The notes beneath the pieces were generated by a model. The model was not told the DNA's origin. It saw only the letters and a list, made by a program, of their open reading frames with translations, and made no database searches. Shown piece by piece: positions 9,155-17,920 of a stretch of DNA of 64,000 bases (the first letter of the stretch is position 1; every line of letters begins with the position of its first letter). Position numbers and translations under genes: made by a program. This DNA comes from Rhizobiales bacterium IMCC20636 (GTDB taxonomy: Bacteria > Pseudomonadota > Alphaproteobacteria > Rhizobiales > GCA-2746425), in NCBI GenBank assembly GCA_016865015.1, contig CP018226.1, forward strand, positions 527,001 to 591,000. Direction: 5' to 3'.

Positions 9155-11533
9155 ATGCCCAAGACTGATCCACAACGCATTTTCGACCAGATGCAGTCGC
9201 CTCGTATCGTGGCTCTTTGGCGTGCGCTGCAGCCACTGAAAAGTGTTGTGTCCTTCATGAATACCGGAGCGCATCCTGATGATGAGACTTCAGAAATGCT
9301 GGCGGCGCTCGGATTTCGAGATGGGCTGTCGCTGTCCTGTGCCTGCGCCAATCGCGGTGAAGGTGGACAGAATGATATTGGCACTGAAGTCACAGGGGAT
9401 CTGGGCGTGGTGCGGACTGCAGAAATGGAGCGTGCAGCGGATGTGCTCAATCTGCGACTCTATTGGCTGTCGGAAAGCCCGGAAGACAGTATTTTTGATT
9501 TCGGCTTCTCCAAAAGCGGTGAGGAAACGCTGGCAAAATGGGGCCATGAGCGCACCCTGAAACGGTTTGTTGAAATTCTCAGAACCGAGCGGCCAGATAT
9601 CATCTGCCCCACCTTTCTGGACATGCCCGGCCAGCATGGTCACCACAGAGCGATGACCCAGATGGCGTTTGAAGCCGCCGAAGTTGCAGGTGATCCCGAC
9701 TACACTGACGTTGCGCTGGTACCGTGGGAGGTGAAGAAAATCTATCTGCCGGCATGGTCCGGTGCGGGCGATGCCTATGATGACGATCTGCCACCGCCGC
9801 CTTCAAGCCTGATCATCAATGCGAATGGCGAAGACCCGGTGACCGGCTGGAGTTGGGCTCAGATCGGACAGCAATCACGTGTCTTTCACCGCACACAGGG
9901 CATGGGGCGTTGGTCGCCATTTGGAACAGACAACATATGGAAGTTGCATTTATCCCAGTCCCGTCTGAAAGGCCCTGACACCAAATTGAGCAGCGGGCTG
10001 CCTGAAAATCTTGGTGCTCTCGCAGACTTTGCCAATGCTCTGATGATCGAAAAGGAATTGCAGCAGGCCCATGATGCCTGTCTTGCAGCTCTTGAGAGCT
10101 TTCCGCATTTCAACGCGGTTCTGAAAGCGGCAACCGATGCTCTGAAAGCCATTCGTGTTGCCTACAAGGCGTGTCCTGAAGCCTGCCAAGGTGAAGTGTT
10201 GCATCGCCTGTTGCTGAAGGAAGAGCAATTATCTCATGTCATCCGCATTGCAGCGGGGGCGGATCTGCTGGCCACTTTAGGGCAGGACGCATTGCGCCCG
10301 GGAGATGCAGTTTCGGTTGATCTGCAGGTCAAGCAAGCCGCCATTCGCAATGTCGTGGTGAAAGCCGAGCCGGTGTTGGCTGAGGGCTGGAAGCTTGAAG
10401 ATGATGTCATGTCGGTGTCGTCTCTGGCACCGGTATCCAACCCCTATCCGGCGCGCTACATTCCCGGCCATGCCGCCGCTCCGTCCGTGCGCTTTCTGGT
10501 GACTTATGATGGCGTCACATCTGTCAGCAGCAAGGCTTTTGAAACGCCGCCACTGGTCCTGCCTGCGAGAAGCGCGACCATGGTGCCCGATTGCGCTTTG
10601 ATCAACCGGGCAACGGGGAACATGACGGTTTCGGCTCATCTTGGAGACATATTTCCGCATTCAGCCAAGGCCGAATTGGTGCTGCCCGATGGAGACGGCT
10701 TCTGGAAGGCTGCGCCGTCAGAAACCGGATTTGTCCTGACAGCTCCCGATGACGTTGAGCCCGGGCTTTATCAAATTCCGCTTTTGCTGGACGGACGCCC
10801 GGCCATGATGGTGCGCCGCTTTTCCTATCCGCATATTGCCCAGCGGATGCGTGCCACGCCTGCGCAGCTGACACTGCGTGTGGTCGTTGTGGCTTTGCCG
10901 GATGTTTCAATCGCCTATGTTGGCGGGGGCAATGATCGCGTGGTGCATTGGTTGCGGGCGCTGGGGCTGCGCGTTACCGAATTGTCGGATGATCAACTGA
11001 CCGAAGCTGACTTGAGCAAATTTGATACGCTGGTGGTGGGTATCTTTGCCCTGCGCACGCGTCCAGCTTTGCGCGCTTCCATGGATTTGGTGCATTCCTG
11101 GATTGAGCAAGGCGGTCATCTGCTAACGCTTTATCACCGGCCATGGGATGCCTGGGATGCAGATGAGGTGCCACCGCGCCATCTGGAGATTGGCAAGCCG
11201 TCCCTGCGTTGGCGTGTCACCGATGAAGCCGCCGAGGTGACGCATCTGATCGAAGATCATAAGCTTCTCACAATTCCCAATCGAATTGATAAAACGGATT
11301 GGGCGGACTGGCACAAGGAGCGCGGGCTGTATTTTGCCAAAGCCTGGGCGAGTGACTACAAGGCGCTGCTTTCGATGGCTGATCCCGGCGAAGACCCGCA
11401 TGAGGGTGCGCTGCTTTCCGCGCGCATCGGCTTTGGCCGGCATACGCACACATCACTTATCCTGCATCATCAAATGGAGAAGTTGACGCCGGGTGCCTTC
11501 AGGCTCATGGCAAATCTTGTTGCCGGTGCCTGA
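9155..11533 (+). CDS. Large PIG-L/LmbE-family deacetylase with C-terminal extension
   Basis: 792 residues, about three times the size of a minimal PIG-L deacetylase. The zinc-site motif HPDDE is at 40-44, followed by GEGGQNDIG near 66-74 and a distal HGHHRAM segment near residue 160 with the third zinc-ligand His. The family removes acyl groups from N-acyl sugars. The middle (about 320-580) looks like beta-rich domains. The last ~200 residues contain a Rossmann-like/GATase1-like segment (TLVVGIFALRTRP, then WIEQGGHLLTLYHRPWDAW). No signal peptide is seen, so the product is probably cytoplasmic. Its place beside the ROK regulator suggests that it deacylates an amino-sugar derivative imported by the ABC system; the substrate is unknown. 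Confidence 0.85.
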   Translation: MPKTDPQRIFDQMQSPRIVALWRALQPLKSVVSFMNTGAHPDDETSEMLAALGFRDGLSLSCACANRGEGGQNDIGTEVTGDLGVVRTAEMERAADVLNLRLYWLSESPEDSIFDFGFSKSGEETLAKWGHERTLKRFVEILRTERPDIICPTFLDMPGQHGHHRAMTQMAFEAAEVAGDPDYTDVALVPWEVKKIYLPAWSGAGDAYDDDLPPPPSSLIINANGEDPVTGWSWAQIGQQSRVFHRTQGMGRWSPFGTDNIWKLHLSQSRLKGPDTKLSSGLPENLGALADFANALMIEKELQQAHDACLAALESFPHFNAVLKAATDALKAIRVAYKACPEACQGEVLHRLLLKEEQLSHVIRIAAGADLLATLGQDALRPGDAVSVDLQVKQAAIRNVVVKAEPVLAEGWKLEDDVMSVSSLAPVSNPYPARYIPGHAAAPSVRFLVTYDGVTSVSSKAFETPPLVLPARSATMVPDCALINRATGNMTVSAHLGDIFPHSAKAELVLPDGDGFWKAAPSETGFVLTAPDDVEPGLYQIPLLLDGRPAMMVRRFSYPHIAQRMRATPAQLTLRVVVVALPDVSIAYVGGGNDRVVHWLRALGLRVTELSDDQLTEADLSKFDTLVVGIFALRTRPALRASMDLVHSWIEQGGHLLTLYHRPWDAWDADEVPPRHLEIGKPSLRWRVTDEAAEVTHLIEDHKLLTIPNRIDKTDWADWHKERGLYFAKAWASDYKALLSMADPGEDPHEGALLSARIGFGRHTHTSLILHHQMEKLTPGAFRLMANLVAGA

Positions 11534-12398
11534 CCCGGCAAGCAGGGGTGCAACGCGGTCGGATAATCTGCAGGCGGGTCTCTGGCTGATTGCGGATATG
11601 TGCCTCAACATCTGGGCCATTTCCATCGTCAAGGCATTGGGTGGGGGCTATCCGTCCTGGCAGATTGTCTTTCTGCGTGCGCTGGTGGGTTTGGCGCTGC
11701 TGCTGCCCTGGGTCTGGCGGGACCGGCAGGCTTTTGCAAACATTGAACACTGGGGATTGCAAATTCTGCGGATCGCCCTGTCCACCTTGACCCTGACGGC
11801 CAGTTTTTTTGCCGTTGCGCGGCTGCCTCTGGCCTTGTTCATGACGATGAATTTCACCCGCCCGCTTGTGCTGATTGCGATGGCCGCGCTGGTGCTGGGT
11901 GAAAAAGTGCCATTGGTCCGATGGGCTGCGGGCGCGGTGGGGCTTGTTGGAATTTTGATCGCACTCAACCCGGATAATGTGCCCTGGTCCTGGGGGCTTC
12001 TGGCGGTTGCGATCACGGTGTTTTCCGGAACGGCGGCGATTATCGTGACACGTAAACTGAAGGGCACGCCTGCCGTTGTGATGATGGCGTTTTATACCGG
12101 AGGCCTTGCGCTTTTGACGGCGGTTCCCGCGCAGCAGACTTGGGTGCCCATTGCGCCGGATCATCTGCCATATCTGCTGGCAGTCGGTGTGTTTTCGCAA
12201 TGCGCCCAATTCTGTTTTCTGCAGGCGCACTGGAAAGGCGATGCGGGGTTTCTCGGACCGCTGGGTTACAGCAGCCTGATTGTTTCAGGCACGGTGGGCT
12301 TTCTGATTTTCAATGAAGTGCCCACGCTCAACACGCTCATCGGTGCCACCATCATCGTGCTGGCAACAACGCTTCTGTCGGTCAGCTCAAAGCACTGA
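11526..12398 (+). CDS. DMT-superfamily transporter with two EamA domains
   Basis: About 290 residues with ten predicted membrane helices in two EamA repeats (about residues 15-140 and 150-285). A conserved first-repeat signature is visible (FLRALVGLALLLPWVW, then FTRPLVLIAMAALVLGEKVP). It would be an inner-membrane exporter or importer of a metabolite. The GTG at 11526 overlaps the preceding stop by 8 nt; a GTG at 11493 would add 11 residues, and neither has a clear ribosome site. It probably shares a transcript with the deacetylase. Its end overlaps the convergent TauE gene by 12 nt. Confidence 0.85.
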   Translation: MPDPASRGATRSDNLQAGLWLIADMCLNIWAISIVKALGGGYPSWQIVFLRALVGLALLLPWVWRDRQAFANIEHWGLQILRIALSTLTLTASFFAVARLPLALFMTMNFTRPLVLIAMAALVLGEKVPLVRWAAGAVGLVGILIALNPDNVPWSWGLLAVAITVFSGTAAIIVTRKLKGTPAVVMMAFYTGGLALLTAVPAQQTWVPIAPDHLPYLLAVGVFSQCAQFCFLQAHWKGDAGFLGPLGYSSLIVSGTVGFLIFNEVPTLNTLIGATIIVLATTLLSVSSKH

Positions 12399-13223
12399 AT
12401 AGAAGAAGCGTGCGGAGACGAGAATCAAAAATACGCCGAAGGCGATTTCCATATGCCGTTTGGACAGCCCATGGGCCATTTTCACACCCAGTGGTGCGAC
12501 CAGCATGCTGATCGGCATGATGAGGATGAAGGCCAGAAGGTTGATGTAACCAAATGAGAAGGGTGGCAGATCAGGATTGCCCCAGCCGGTGACCACATAG
12601 GTAATCGCTGCAGGCACTGAAATCAGTACGCCAAGACCTGCCGAAGTTGCCACTGCCTGATGGATGGGGCGGCCATAGGATGTCATGAAAACATTGTTCA
12701 GATTGCCCCCGCCAATGCCCATGAAGGTGGAGATAAATCCGATGAAAAACCCGACTCCGCCCTTGATGGGCTGTGGTGGAAGGTCTTCGCCAAGGCTCCA
12801 TTTGGCGCGGTTGAACAGCATTTTGATGGCGATCAGAAGGGCCACGACCGCGAATACGGTTTTCAGCACCTCTCCGGAGACAAAGGCGACAATGAACGAA
12901 GCAATCACGACTCCCAGCGGCACCATGATCACCCAGTTGCGCAACAGCGCTTCATCGGGTGCGCCGCGTTTTTGATGGGCACGAAAGGACCGAATGGAGG
13001 TTGGAATGATGATCGCGAGAGACGTGCCAACTGCGATATGAGCCTGGACGGAAGGCTCAACATTTTGAAAATTCAGAAACTCCATCAGGATTGGGACCAG
13101 AATGGCCCCGCCGCCAATGCCAAACAAACCGGCGAGAATGCCGGTCACACCACCGGCAGCCGCCATGGACAGCACCATGATAATCAGGGTGCCGGTATCA
13201 AGTGAAGAGATCATAATTTTCAA
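12387..13223 (-). CDS. Sulfite exporter TauE/SafE family protein
   Basis: A 278-residue membrane protein with about eight helices in two repeats, each opening with a glycine-rich motif: GLFGIGGGAILVPIL near residue 32 and TFMGIGGGNLNNVF near 165. These are typical of TauE/SafE (DUF81) carriers, which move sulfite, sulfoacetate or other small organosulfur or organic anions. It stands alone on the minus strand, between a convergent DMT gene and the phn genes 51 nt upstream. The substrate cannot be assigned. Confidence 0.9.
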   Translation of the reverse strand: MKIMISSLDTGTLIIMVLSMAAAGGVTGILAGLFGIGGGAILVPILMEFLNFQNVEPSVQAHIAVGTSLAIIIPTSIRSFRAHQKRGAPDEALLRNWVIMVPLGVVIASFIVAFVSGEVLKTVFAVVALLIAIKMLFNRAKWSLGEDLPPQPIKGGVGFFIGFISTFMGIGGGNLNNVFMTSYGRPIHQAVATSAGLGVLISVPAAITYVVTGWGNPDLPPFSFGYINLLAFILIMPISMLVAPLGVKMAHGLSKRHMEIAFGVFLILVSARFFYSVL

Positions 13224-13236
13224 TGCCTAGCAATTT

Positions 13237-13262
13237 CCCGGTATCGATAGACTACTGCCGGG
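13237..13262 (-). terminator. Small hairpin between phnN and the TauE gene
   Basis: CCCGG at 13237-13241 pairs with CCGGG at 13258-13262 in the 51-nt gap after the phnN stop. The stem is short (5 bp) and lacks a T-run, so this is a weak candidate for transcript-end or processing structure. Confidence 0.3.
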
Positions 13263-13274
13263 TAAACTCAATGG

Positions 13275-13868
13275 TTATTTTTGATCGGCTTCACCGGCTG
13301 ATGGTCTCTGGCGGTGCTGTTCAATGAGCCCGACAATGTGTTGTCCAGCCTCTGCTGCCGGGCCATTATTTGCCACATGAATGATGGGTGCTCTGGTCTG
13401 AAAATCGAGTTTTTGCTGTGCCAGTCTGGCGGATAGATCCGTATCGCTGCCGCGCCCGCGATTGGCGAGACGTTCTGCCAGAATGTCCGGATCCACATCC
13501 AGATGGATAATCTGCACATCTGAAAATGCGGCCTCAAGATGGTGCAAAGCACGGCGCGCGCCATTCAGAATGGCCTGCCCGCCCTGGTCCACATGATCCT
13601 TGACCGAGTTGGGAATGGCATAGTGCAGATCATGGGCCTGCCAGGTGACGGCAAATGCGCCAGACGCCTTGGCTTGCTGAAATTGGCCCGGCTCCATCGT
13701 GTCATGGTCTTCATGATCATTGTCGGCCGGGCGCGTGACAATACGGCGGACAAACAGAATGTCTGTTTTGTGTTTCAGGTTTTCACGCAGCCAGTTGATC
13801 AATGTGTCTTTTCCCGACCCGCTGGGGCCGACAATCACAAACACCGTTCCTGGGTGATGGTGGTCCAT
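13275..13868 (-). CDS. phnN: Ribose 1,5-bisphosphate phosphokinase PhnN
   Basis: A 197-residue guanylate-kinase-fold enzyme with P-loop GPSGSGKDT at 14-22. The protein has the PhnN profile (RRIVTRPADNDHEDHDTM, then FAVTWQAHDLHYAIP). PhnN converts ribose 1,5-bisphosphate to PRPP at the end of the C-P lyase pathway. Its start overlaps the phnM stop by one base (TGATG). The core C-P lyase genes (phnGHIJKL) are not in the window. The last ~12 residues are a short polar tail. Confidence 0.92.
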   Translation of the reverse strand: MDHHHPGTVFVIVGPSGSGKDTLINWLRENLKHKTDILFVRRIVTRPADNDHEDHDTMEPGQFQQAKASGAFAVTWQAHDLHYAIPNSVKDHVDQGGQAILNGARRALHHLEAAFSDVQIIHLDVDPDILAERLANRGRGSDTDLSARLAQQKLDFQTRAPIIHVANNGPAAEAGQHIVGLIEQHRQRPSAGEADQK

Positions 13869-15010
13869 CAGTTGACCCGTTGTCCCTGCCGCCAGACGGA
13901 GCGGACAATGGGCACGTCCCCACTGGTTTGCCGGACCCGGACCAGATCAGCGCGCAGGCCCGGCGCAATGCGGCCGCGATCGTCAAGGCCGACTGCTTTT
14001 GCCGGTGTTGCAGTGACCATGGCAATGGCTTGCGGCAAAGTGATGTTGATGGTGTCAGCCAAAATGAAAGGTGCATGCATGATGCTGAAGGGGACATAAT
14101 CAGACGACAGAACATCAAGCACGCCAGCCCGAGCCAGATCAGCGGCCGCAATATTGCCGGAATGGGACTTGCCGCGCACGACATTCGGCGCGCCCATCAA
14201 GACGCTCAGACCTGCGTCGTGGGAGGCTTTGGCGGCTTCCAGACTGGTTGGAAACTCGGCCAGGCGCACGCCGAAGCCGATGGATTCATCGACGTGATCG
14301 AGATTGGCATCATCATGGCTGGCCATGGGAATGCCGCGTTCATTGCAGATTCCGGCGATCATCTTGCGGTGTTTGTCAGAATAGCGCTCAGACCGGGCAA
14401 TCCGATTTTGAACAAAGACTTCAAAGGCTTCGTCGGAAAGCCCCTTCATGGTCTTGTAGTAGAGAATGTATTGATCCATGGACTGGAACTGGCGCTGTCC
14501 CGGCGCATGGTCCATCAGAGATACCAGCCGGATTTCCGGCACGCCGTCGAACTGGGCGAATTGCTCCATCACATCAGAGGCTGACACTTCGCAGCGCAGA
14601 TGCAGCAGGTGCTCTGCACGCAGCCGCCCCTCTTGTCCGGCCTTCTTCAATGCGTCGGCCATTTTGCGCATTTCGTCTTCTTCGAATTCGCCGCCTTCCT
14701 GATTTGTGCCCATGCGCAGGCAATCCAGCACCGTTGTTATGCCGGAGGCTGCAATCTGTGCGTCGTGAGACTGGATGGCTGCGGTTACGTTCCAGCGCAG
14801 GCTGGGGCGCGGCGTGTAATGGCCTTCCAGGTGATCGGTGTGCAGTTCCACCAGTCCGGGCAACAAGTAATCGCCCTCGAAATCTTCACCAATTGTGGAT
14901 GGTCCCTGGGTGACATCGACAATCACGCCATCACGCATTTGCACCGAACCGTGAATGATTTCGGTTTCCAGAATGATGTTGGCGTTGCGAAAAACAGTTT
15001 CGGAACTCAC
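13868..15010 (-). CDS. phnM: Alpha-D-ribose 1-methylphosphonate 5-triphosphate diphosphatase PhnM
   Basis: A 380-residue amidohydrolase-superfamily enzyme. Metal-ligand motif LHTDHLEGH is near residues 56-64, followed by SHDDANLDHVDES near 225 and a late SSDYVPF motif near 310, all typical of PhnM. It removes pyrophosphate from the ribose-1-phosphonate 5-triphosphate intermediate before the C-P lyase step. It overlaps the upstream DUF1045 gene by 4 nt and phnN by 1 nt, so the three genes form one operon. Confidence 0.93.
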   Translation of the reverse strand: MSSETVFRNANIILETEIIHGSVQMRDGVIVDVTQGPSTIGEDFEGDYLLPGLVELHTDHLEGHYTPRPSLRWNVTAAIQSHDAQIAASGITTVLDCLRMGTNQEGGEFEEDEMRKMADALKKAGQEGRLRAEHLLHLRCEVSASDVMEQFAQFDGVPEIRLVSLMDHAPGQRQFQSMDQYILYYKTMKGLSDEAFEVFVQNRIARSERYSDKHRKMIAGICNERGIPMASHDDANLDHVDESIGFGVRLAEFPTSLEAAKASHDAGLSVLMGAPNVVRGKSHSGNIAAADLARAGVLDVLSSDYVPFSIMHAPFILADTINITLPQAIAMVTATPAKAVGLDDRGRIAPGLRADLVRVRQTSGDVPIVRSVWRQGQRVN

Positions 15011-15720
15011 AGCGTTGGGGCCTTTCGGGCAGGTAATGAGGCAAGGGGAATTGAGGCGTGGATGGTAAAGGGTCCGGCTTTTTCAGCTTCGCAGAATAAT
15101 GTCAAATGATCGCATAGCAGCGGAGCCTGCAGATGCGGGTCAAACAATGTTTGCAGAACAGCTTCCATCTCGTCCGCCTCTTCCTCCGGCACTGGCCCGG
15201 TCAACGTCATATGAAAGCGAAAAGCGTCGAAAATATAGGGATAGCCCCATTCTTGCAGATAGGCGCGTTGTTGCTGTTCCAGCCTGTCAGGATTGCGTCT
15301 TGCATAATCCGCATCGCTCATCGGTGCACGAAGGCTTTCAAAACCCCGCACACATTCTGCCGCAAATCGGTTGAGCTCCCGGGCGTTGCTGTCGGGCACA
15401 AGCGCAAAGAACGGACCAAGCCGTCCGACTTTTAATTTCGGCATGGTGAAGGCTGCCTGGCTTTGGCAAAAACGCTCCATTGCAGTGACAAGCTGATTCT
15501 CATCGCTGCCGTCCGACAGCTCAAACGGGGCTTTCAACGTTGCATGAAACCCATAGCGCCGGGGCGCATGGGTCAGCTCTGCAAGACGTTCTGCGCTGAA
15601 TGGGGTGTAACCAAATTGCGGTAACAGCGCTCCGGAATAGGCATCCCTACCAAGCCATCTGGAAGCAAAATGCGTCAGATCATGGTCGGCGGGTGGCGTG
15701 TAGAACAGGGCGTAACGCAT
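15007..15720 (-). CDS. DUF1045 phosphonate-metabolism protein (2H phosphoesterase-like)
   Basis: A 237-residue protein of the DUF1045 family that accompanies phn genes. Two His-containing HxT motifs, GFHATLKAPF near 60 and FRFHMTLTGP near 170, match the active-site pair of 2H phosphoesterases. Other parts of the family profile are also clear (MRYALFYTPP at the N-terminus, GPFFALVP near 115). It is the first gene of the phn trio. A cyclic-phosphate phosphodiesterase role, like that of PhnP, is a reasonable inference because phnP is not seen here. Confidence 0.85.
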   Translation of the reverse strand: MRYALFYTPPADHDLTHFASRWLGRDAYSGALLPQFGYTPFSAERLAELTHAPRRYGFHATLKAPFELSDGSDENQLVTAMERFCQSQAAFTMPKLKVGRLGPFFALVPDSNARELNRFAAECVRGFESLRAPMSDADYARRNPDRLEQQQRAYLQEWGYPYIFDAFRFHMTLTGPVPEEEADEMEAVLQTLFDPHLQAPLLCDHLTLFCEAEKAGPFTIHASIPLASLPARKAPTL

Positions 15721-15947
15721 GGATGGGCTGCTTGTTGAGCTGGTTTTATGGCCTGAATTCGGCCGGGGTCGGATTCGTCTGCAGATCTTAATATGCCAGA
15801 TGGGCTGTAATATTTTGATGAATGTTTTGAATGCTTGCCGTCAAAATTCAAATGGAAGTGTGTCCTGCACTTCGCTAGAAGAAGAGCGCCTGCCACGATT
15901 CCATGCTTTTCCTGCATGCCATTTCTTCCCCCGTAAAGGACGCTGTG

Positions 15948-16742
15948 ATGACTTCTGAACTTGATAATAGGCTTAAGAGCGCGAAGATCATTGCCAAGGG
16001 CGCCGGCGACATGGCGCTGAATTTTTTCCAGGATATCGGGAAACTGGTTATTGAAAGCAAGGGCGTTCAGGACATGGTGTCCAATGCTGACCGGGATGTT
16101 GAAACCTTCGTGCGGTCTGAGCTGGCAAAACAGTATCCAGATGATGGCATTGTCGGGGAAGAGCATGACAACGTTGTTGGAACATCGGGCTATTGCTGGG
16201 TGATTGACCCGATTGATGGCACGGCCAATTTCGTCAATGGCATTCCTGCATGGTGCGTCATCATTGCCTGTGTCCATGAAGATGAAACCAAAATTGGTGT
16301 GATTTACGCGCCGTGGAGCGATGAACTGTTCTGGGCAGCCAAGAGGGCTGGCGCTTTTGTTAATGACAAGGCCCTGAAAACTTCGGAAACCGAAGGATTT
16401 CATGATGGTAATTTCGGAGTCGGCATGAACAGCCGGACCGATACGCGCCTGGTGGTCGATTTCATCAAGGTGCTGGCGGAAAAGGGCGGCCTGTTTTACC
16501 GCAATGCCTCTGGCGGGCTCAGCCTGGCCTATGTCGCAGCAGGTCGGCTGATCGGCTATGCCGAGCCACATATGAATGCCTGGGATTGTCTGGCGGGACA
16601 GTTGCTGATTGCTGAATCCGGCGGCATGATTGAACATCAAAGTGCTGATGACATGCTGAAAACCGGTGGTCGCGTTCTGGCGTCTGCACCGGTGATTTTC
16701 GATGCGCTTGTCGCCATGAGTGATGAGATATTTCCGGCTTGA
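15948..16742 (+). CDS. Inositol monophosphatase family protein
   Basis: A 264-residue Mg-dependent sugar phosphatase. Active-site motifs are in order: GEEHDN near residue 67, DPIDGTANFVNG near 86-97, and MNAWDCLAGQLL near 205. These carry the family metal ligands Glu, Asp-Asp and the distal Asp. The start at 15948 follows AAAGGA at 15935-15940; an upstream in-frame ATG at 15903 has no ribosome site. The gene lies 143 nt before an AfuABC-type importer on the same strand. Together they suggest uptake and dephosphorylation of a sugar or inositol phosphate; this is inference from context. Confidence 0.9.
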   Translation: MTSELDNRLKSAKIIAKGAGDMALNFFQDIGKLVIESKGVQDMVSNADRDVETFVRSELAKQYPDDGIVGEEHDNVVGTSGYCWVIDPIDGTANFVNGIPAWCVIIACVHEDETKIGVIYAPWSDELFWAAKRAGAFVNDKALKTSETEGFHDGNFGVGMNSRTDTRLVVDFIKVLAEKGGLFYRNASGGLSLAYVAAGRLIGYAEPHMNAWDCLAGQLLIAESGGMIEHQSADDMLKTGGRVLASAPVIFDALVAMSDEIFPA

Positions 16743-16885
16743 TGCCTGACAGATTCAGAGCTTGAAGCTGCCGGGTTAAATGCAGTTGTCACCGATTTTT
16801 TAATCGCTGAATAAAGAATTGATTGTCCGACCAAGTATCTTGTCCTAGGCTGGCCAAGAGACATCAAGATCTCTGGGAGGACATT

Positions 16886-17911
16886 ATGAAAAACACTTTT
16901 ACAGTCATTTCGGCTGGCCTGTTTGCTGCCCTGATGGCAGCGCCTGCGATGGCAGCAGACAAAATTACCTATTATTGCAGCGCGCAGGAAGACTGGTGCC
17001 AGCTTATGGCAAACGGCTTTCAGGACGCGACTGGTATCAAGGTCAATATGACGCGCAAAAGCTCTGGTGAGACTTTTGCCCAGATCAAGGCGGAAGCCTC
17101 TAATCCAAAGGGTGATATCTGGTGGGGTGGCACCGGCGATCCGCATTTGCAGGCGGCTGAAGAAGGCTTGACCGAGCCATATGTTTCGCCGATGCGCAGC
17201 GAGTTGCAGGATTGGTCCATCTCGCAGGCAACCTCTGCTGGAGACAAGACAATCGGTATTTATTCCGGTGCACTTGGCTATGGCTACAATTCAGAACTGC
17301 TGGAAAAGAACAATCTGCCGGTTCCGGCTTGTTGGAAAGATCTGCTGAAGCCTGAATATAAAGGCCATGTGCAGATGGCGAATCCGAATTCATCCGGTAC
17401 CGCCTACACGACACTTGCCACCATTGTGCAGCTGTTTGGTGAAGAGGAAGGCTTTGAATTCATGAAAGGCCTTCACAAGAACATCAACCAATACACAAAA
17501 TCCGGTTCGGCACCCATCAAGGCTGCTGCGCGCGGTGAGAGCACAATTGGTATCGTGTTCATGCATGATGCGGTGAAGCAGGCAGCAGCCGGTTTCCCAA
17601 TCAAGGTTGTCGCTCCGTGTGAAGGCACCGGCTATGAAATCGGCTCCATGTCGATCATCAAGGGTGCGCGCAATATGGACAGCGCGAAAAAGTTCTATGA
17701 TTGGGCTTTGTCGAAGGATGCTCAGGCACTTGCACTTGAAGTGAATGCATTCCAGGTGCCGTCCAACAAAATGGCGCCGACCTCGGACAAGGCGCCTGAT
17801 CTGGATTCCATCAAGCTGATCGATTATGACTTTGCAAAATATGGCTCCAGCGACGAACGCAAACGTCTGCTGAAGAAGTGGGACGACGAGGTGTCGACAC
17901 TCCCGCAATAA
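16886..17911 (+). CDS. ABC transporter substrate-binding protein, AfuA/FbpA-like
   Basis: 341 residues with a signal peptide (residues 1-24, cleavage after AMA) and a mature start ADKITYYCSAQEDWC. The fold is that of iron-type or AfuA-type binding proteins (GTGDPHLQAAEEGL near 90, GALGYGYNSELL near 133). The N-terminal Cys pair (YYCSAQEDWC) and the Trp-rich IWWGGTGD segment are more like AfuA-type proteins than the classical Tyr-Tyr iron-binding FbpA. GGGAGG at 16876-16881 sets the start. The ligand is probably a phosphorylated sugar given the phosphatase gene next to it; ferric iron remains the alternative. Confidence 0.85.
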   Translation: MKNTFTVISAGLFAALMAAPAMAADKITYYCSAQEDWCQLMANGFQDATGIKVNMTRKSSGETFAQIKAEASNPKGDIWWGGTGDPHLQAAEEGLTEPYVSPMRSELQDWSISQATSAGDKTIGIYSGALGYGYNSELLEKNNLPVPACWKDLLKPEYKGHVQMANPNSSGTAYTTLATIVQLFGEEEGFEFMKGLHKNINQYTKSGSAPIKAAARGESTIGIVFMHDAVKQAAAGFPIKVVAPCEGTGYEIGSMSIIKGARNMDSAKKFYDWALSKDAQALALEVNAFQVPSNKMAPTSDKAPDLDSIKLIDYDFAKYGSSDERKRLLKKWDDEVSTLPQ

Positions 17912-17920
17912 GTCATAAGC

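Noticed and set aside
15675-16640. 321-residue minus-strand frame
   Set aside because: It is the shadow of the inositol monophosphatase gene, whose motifs are intact on the plus strand.
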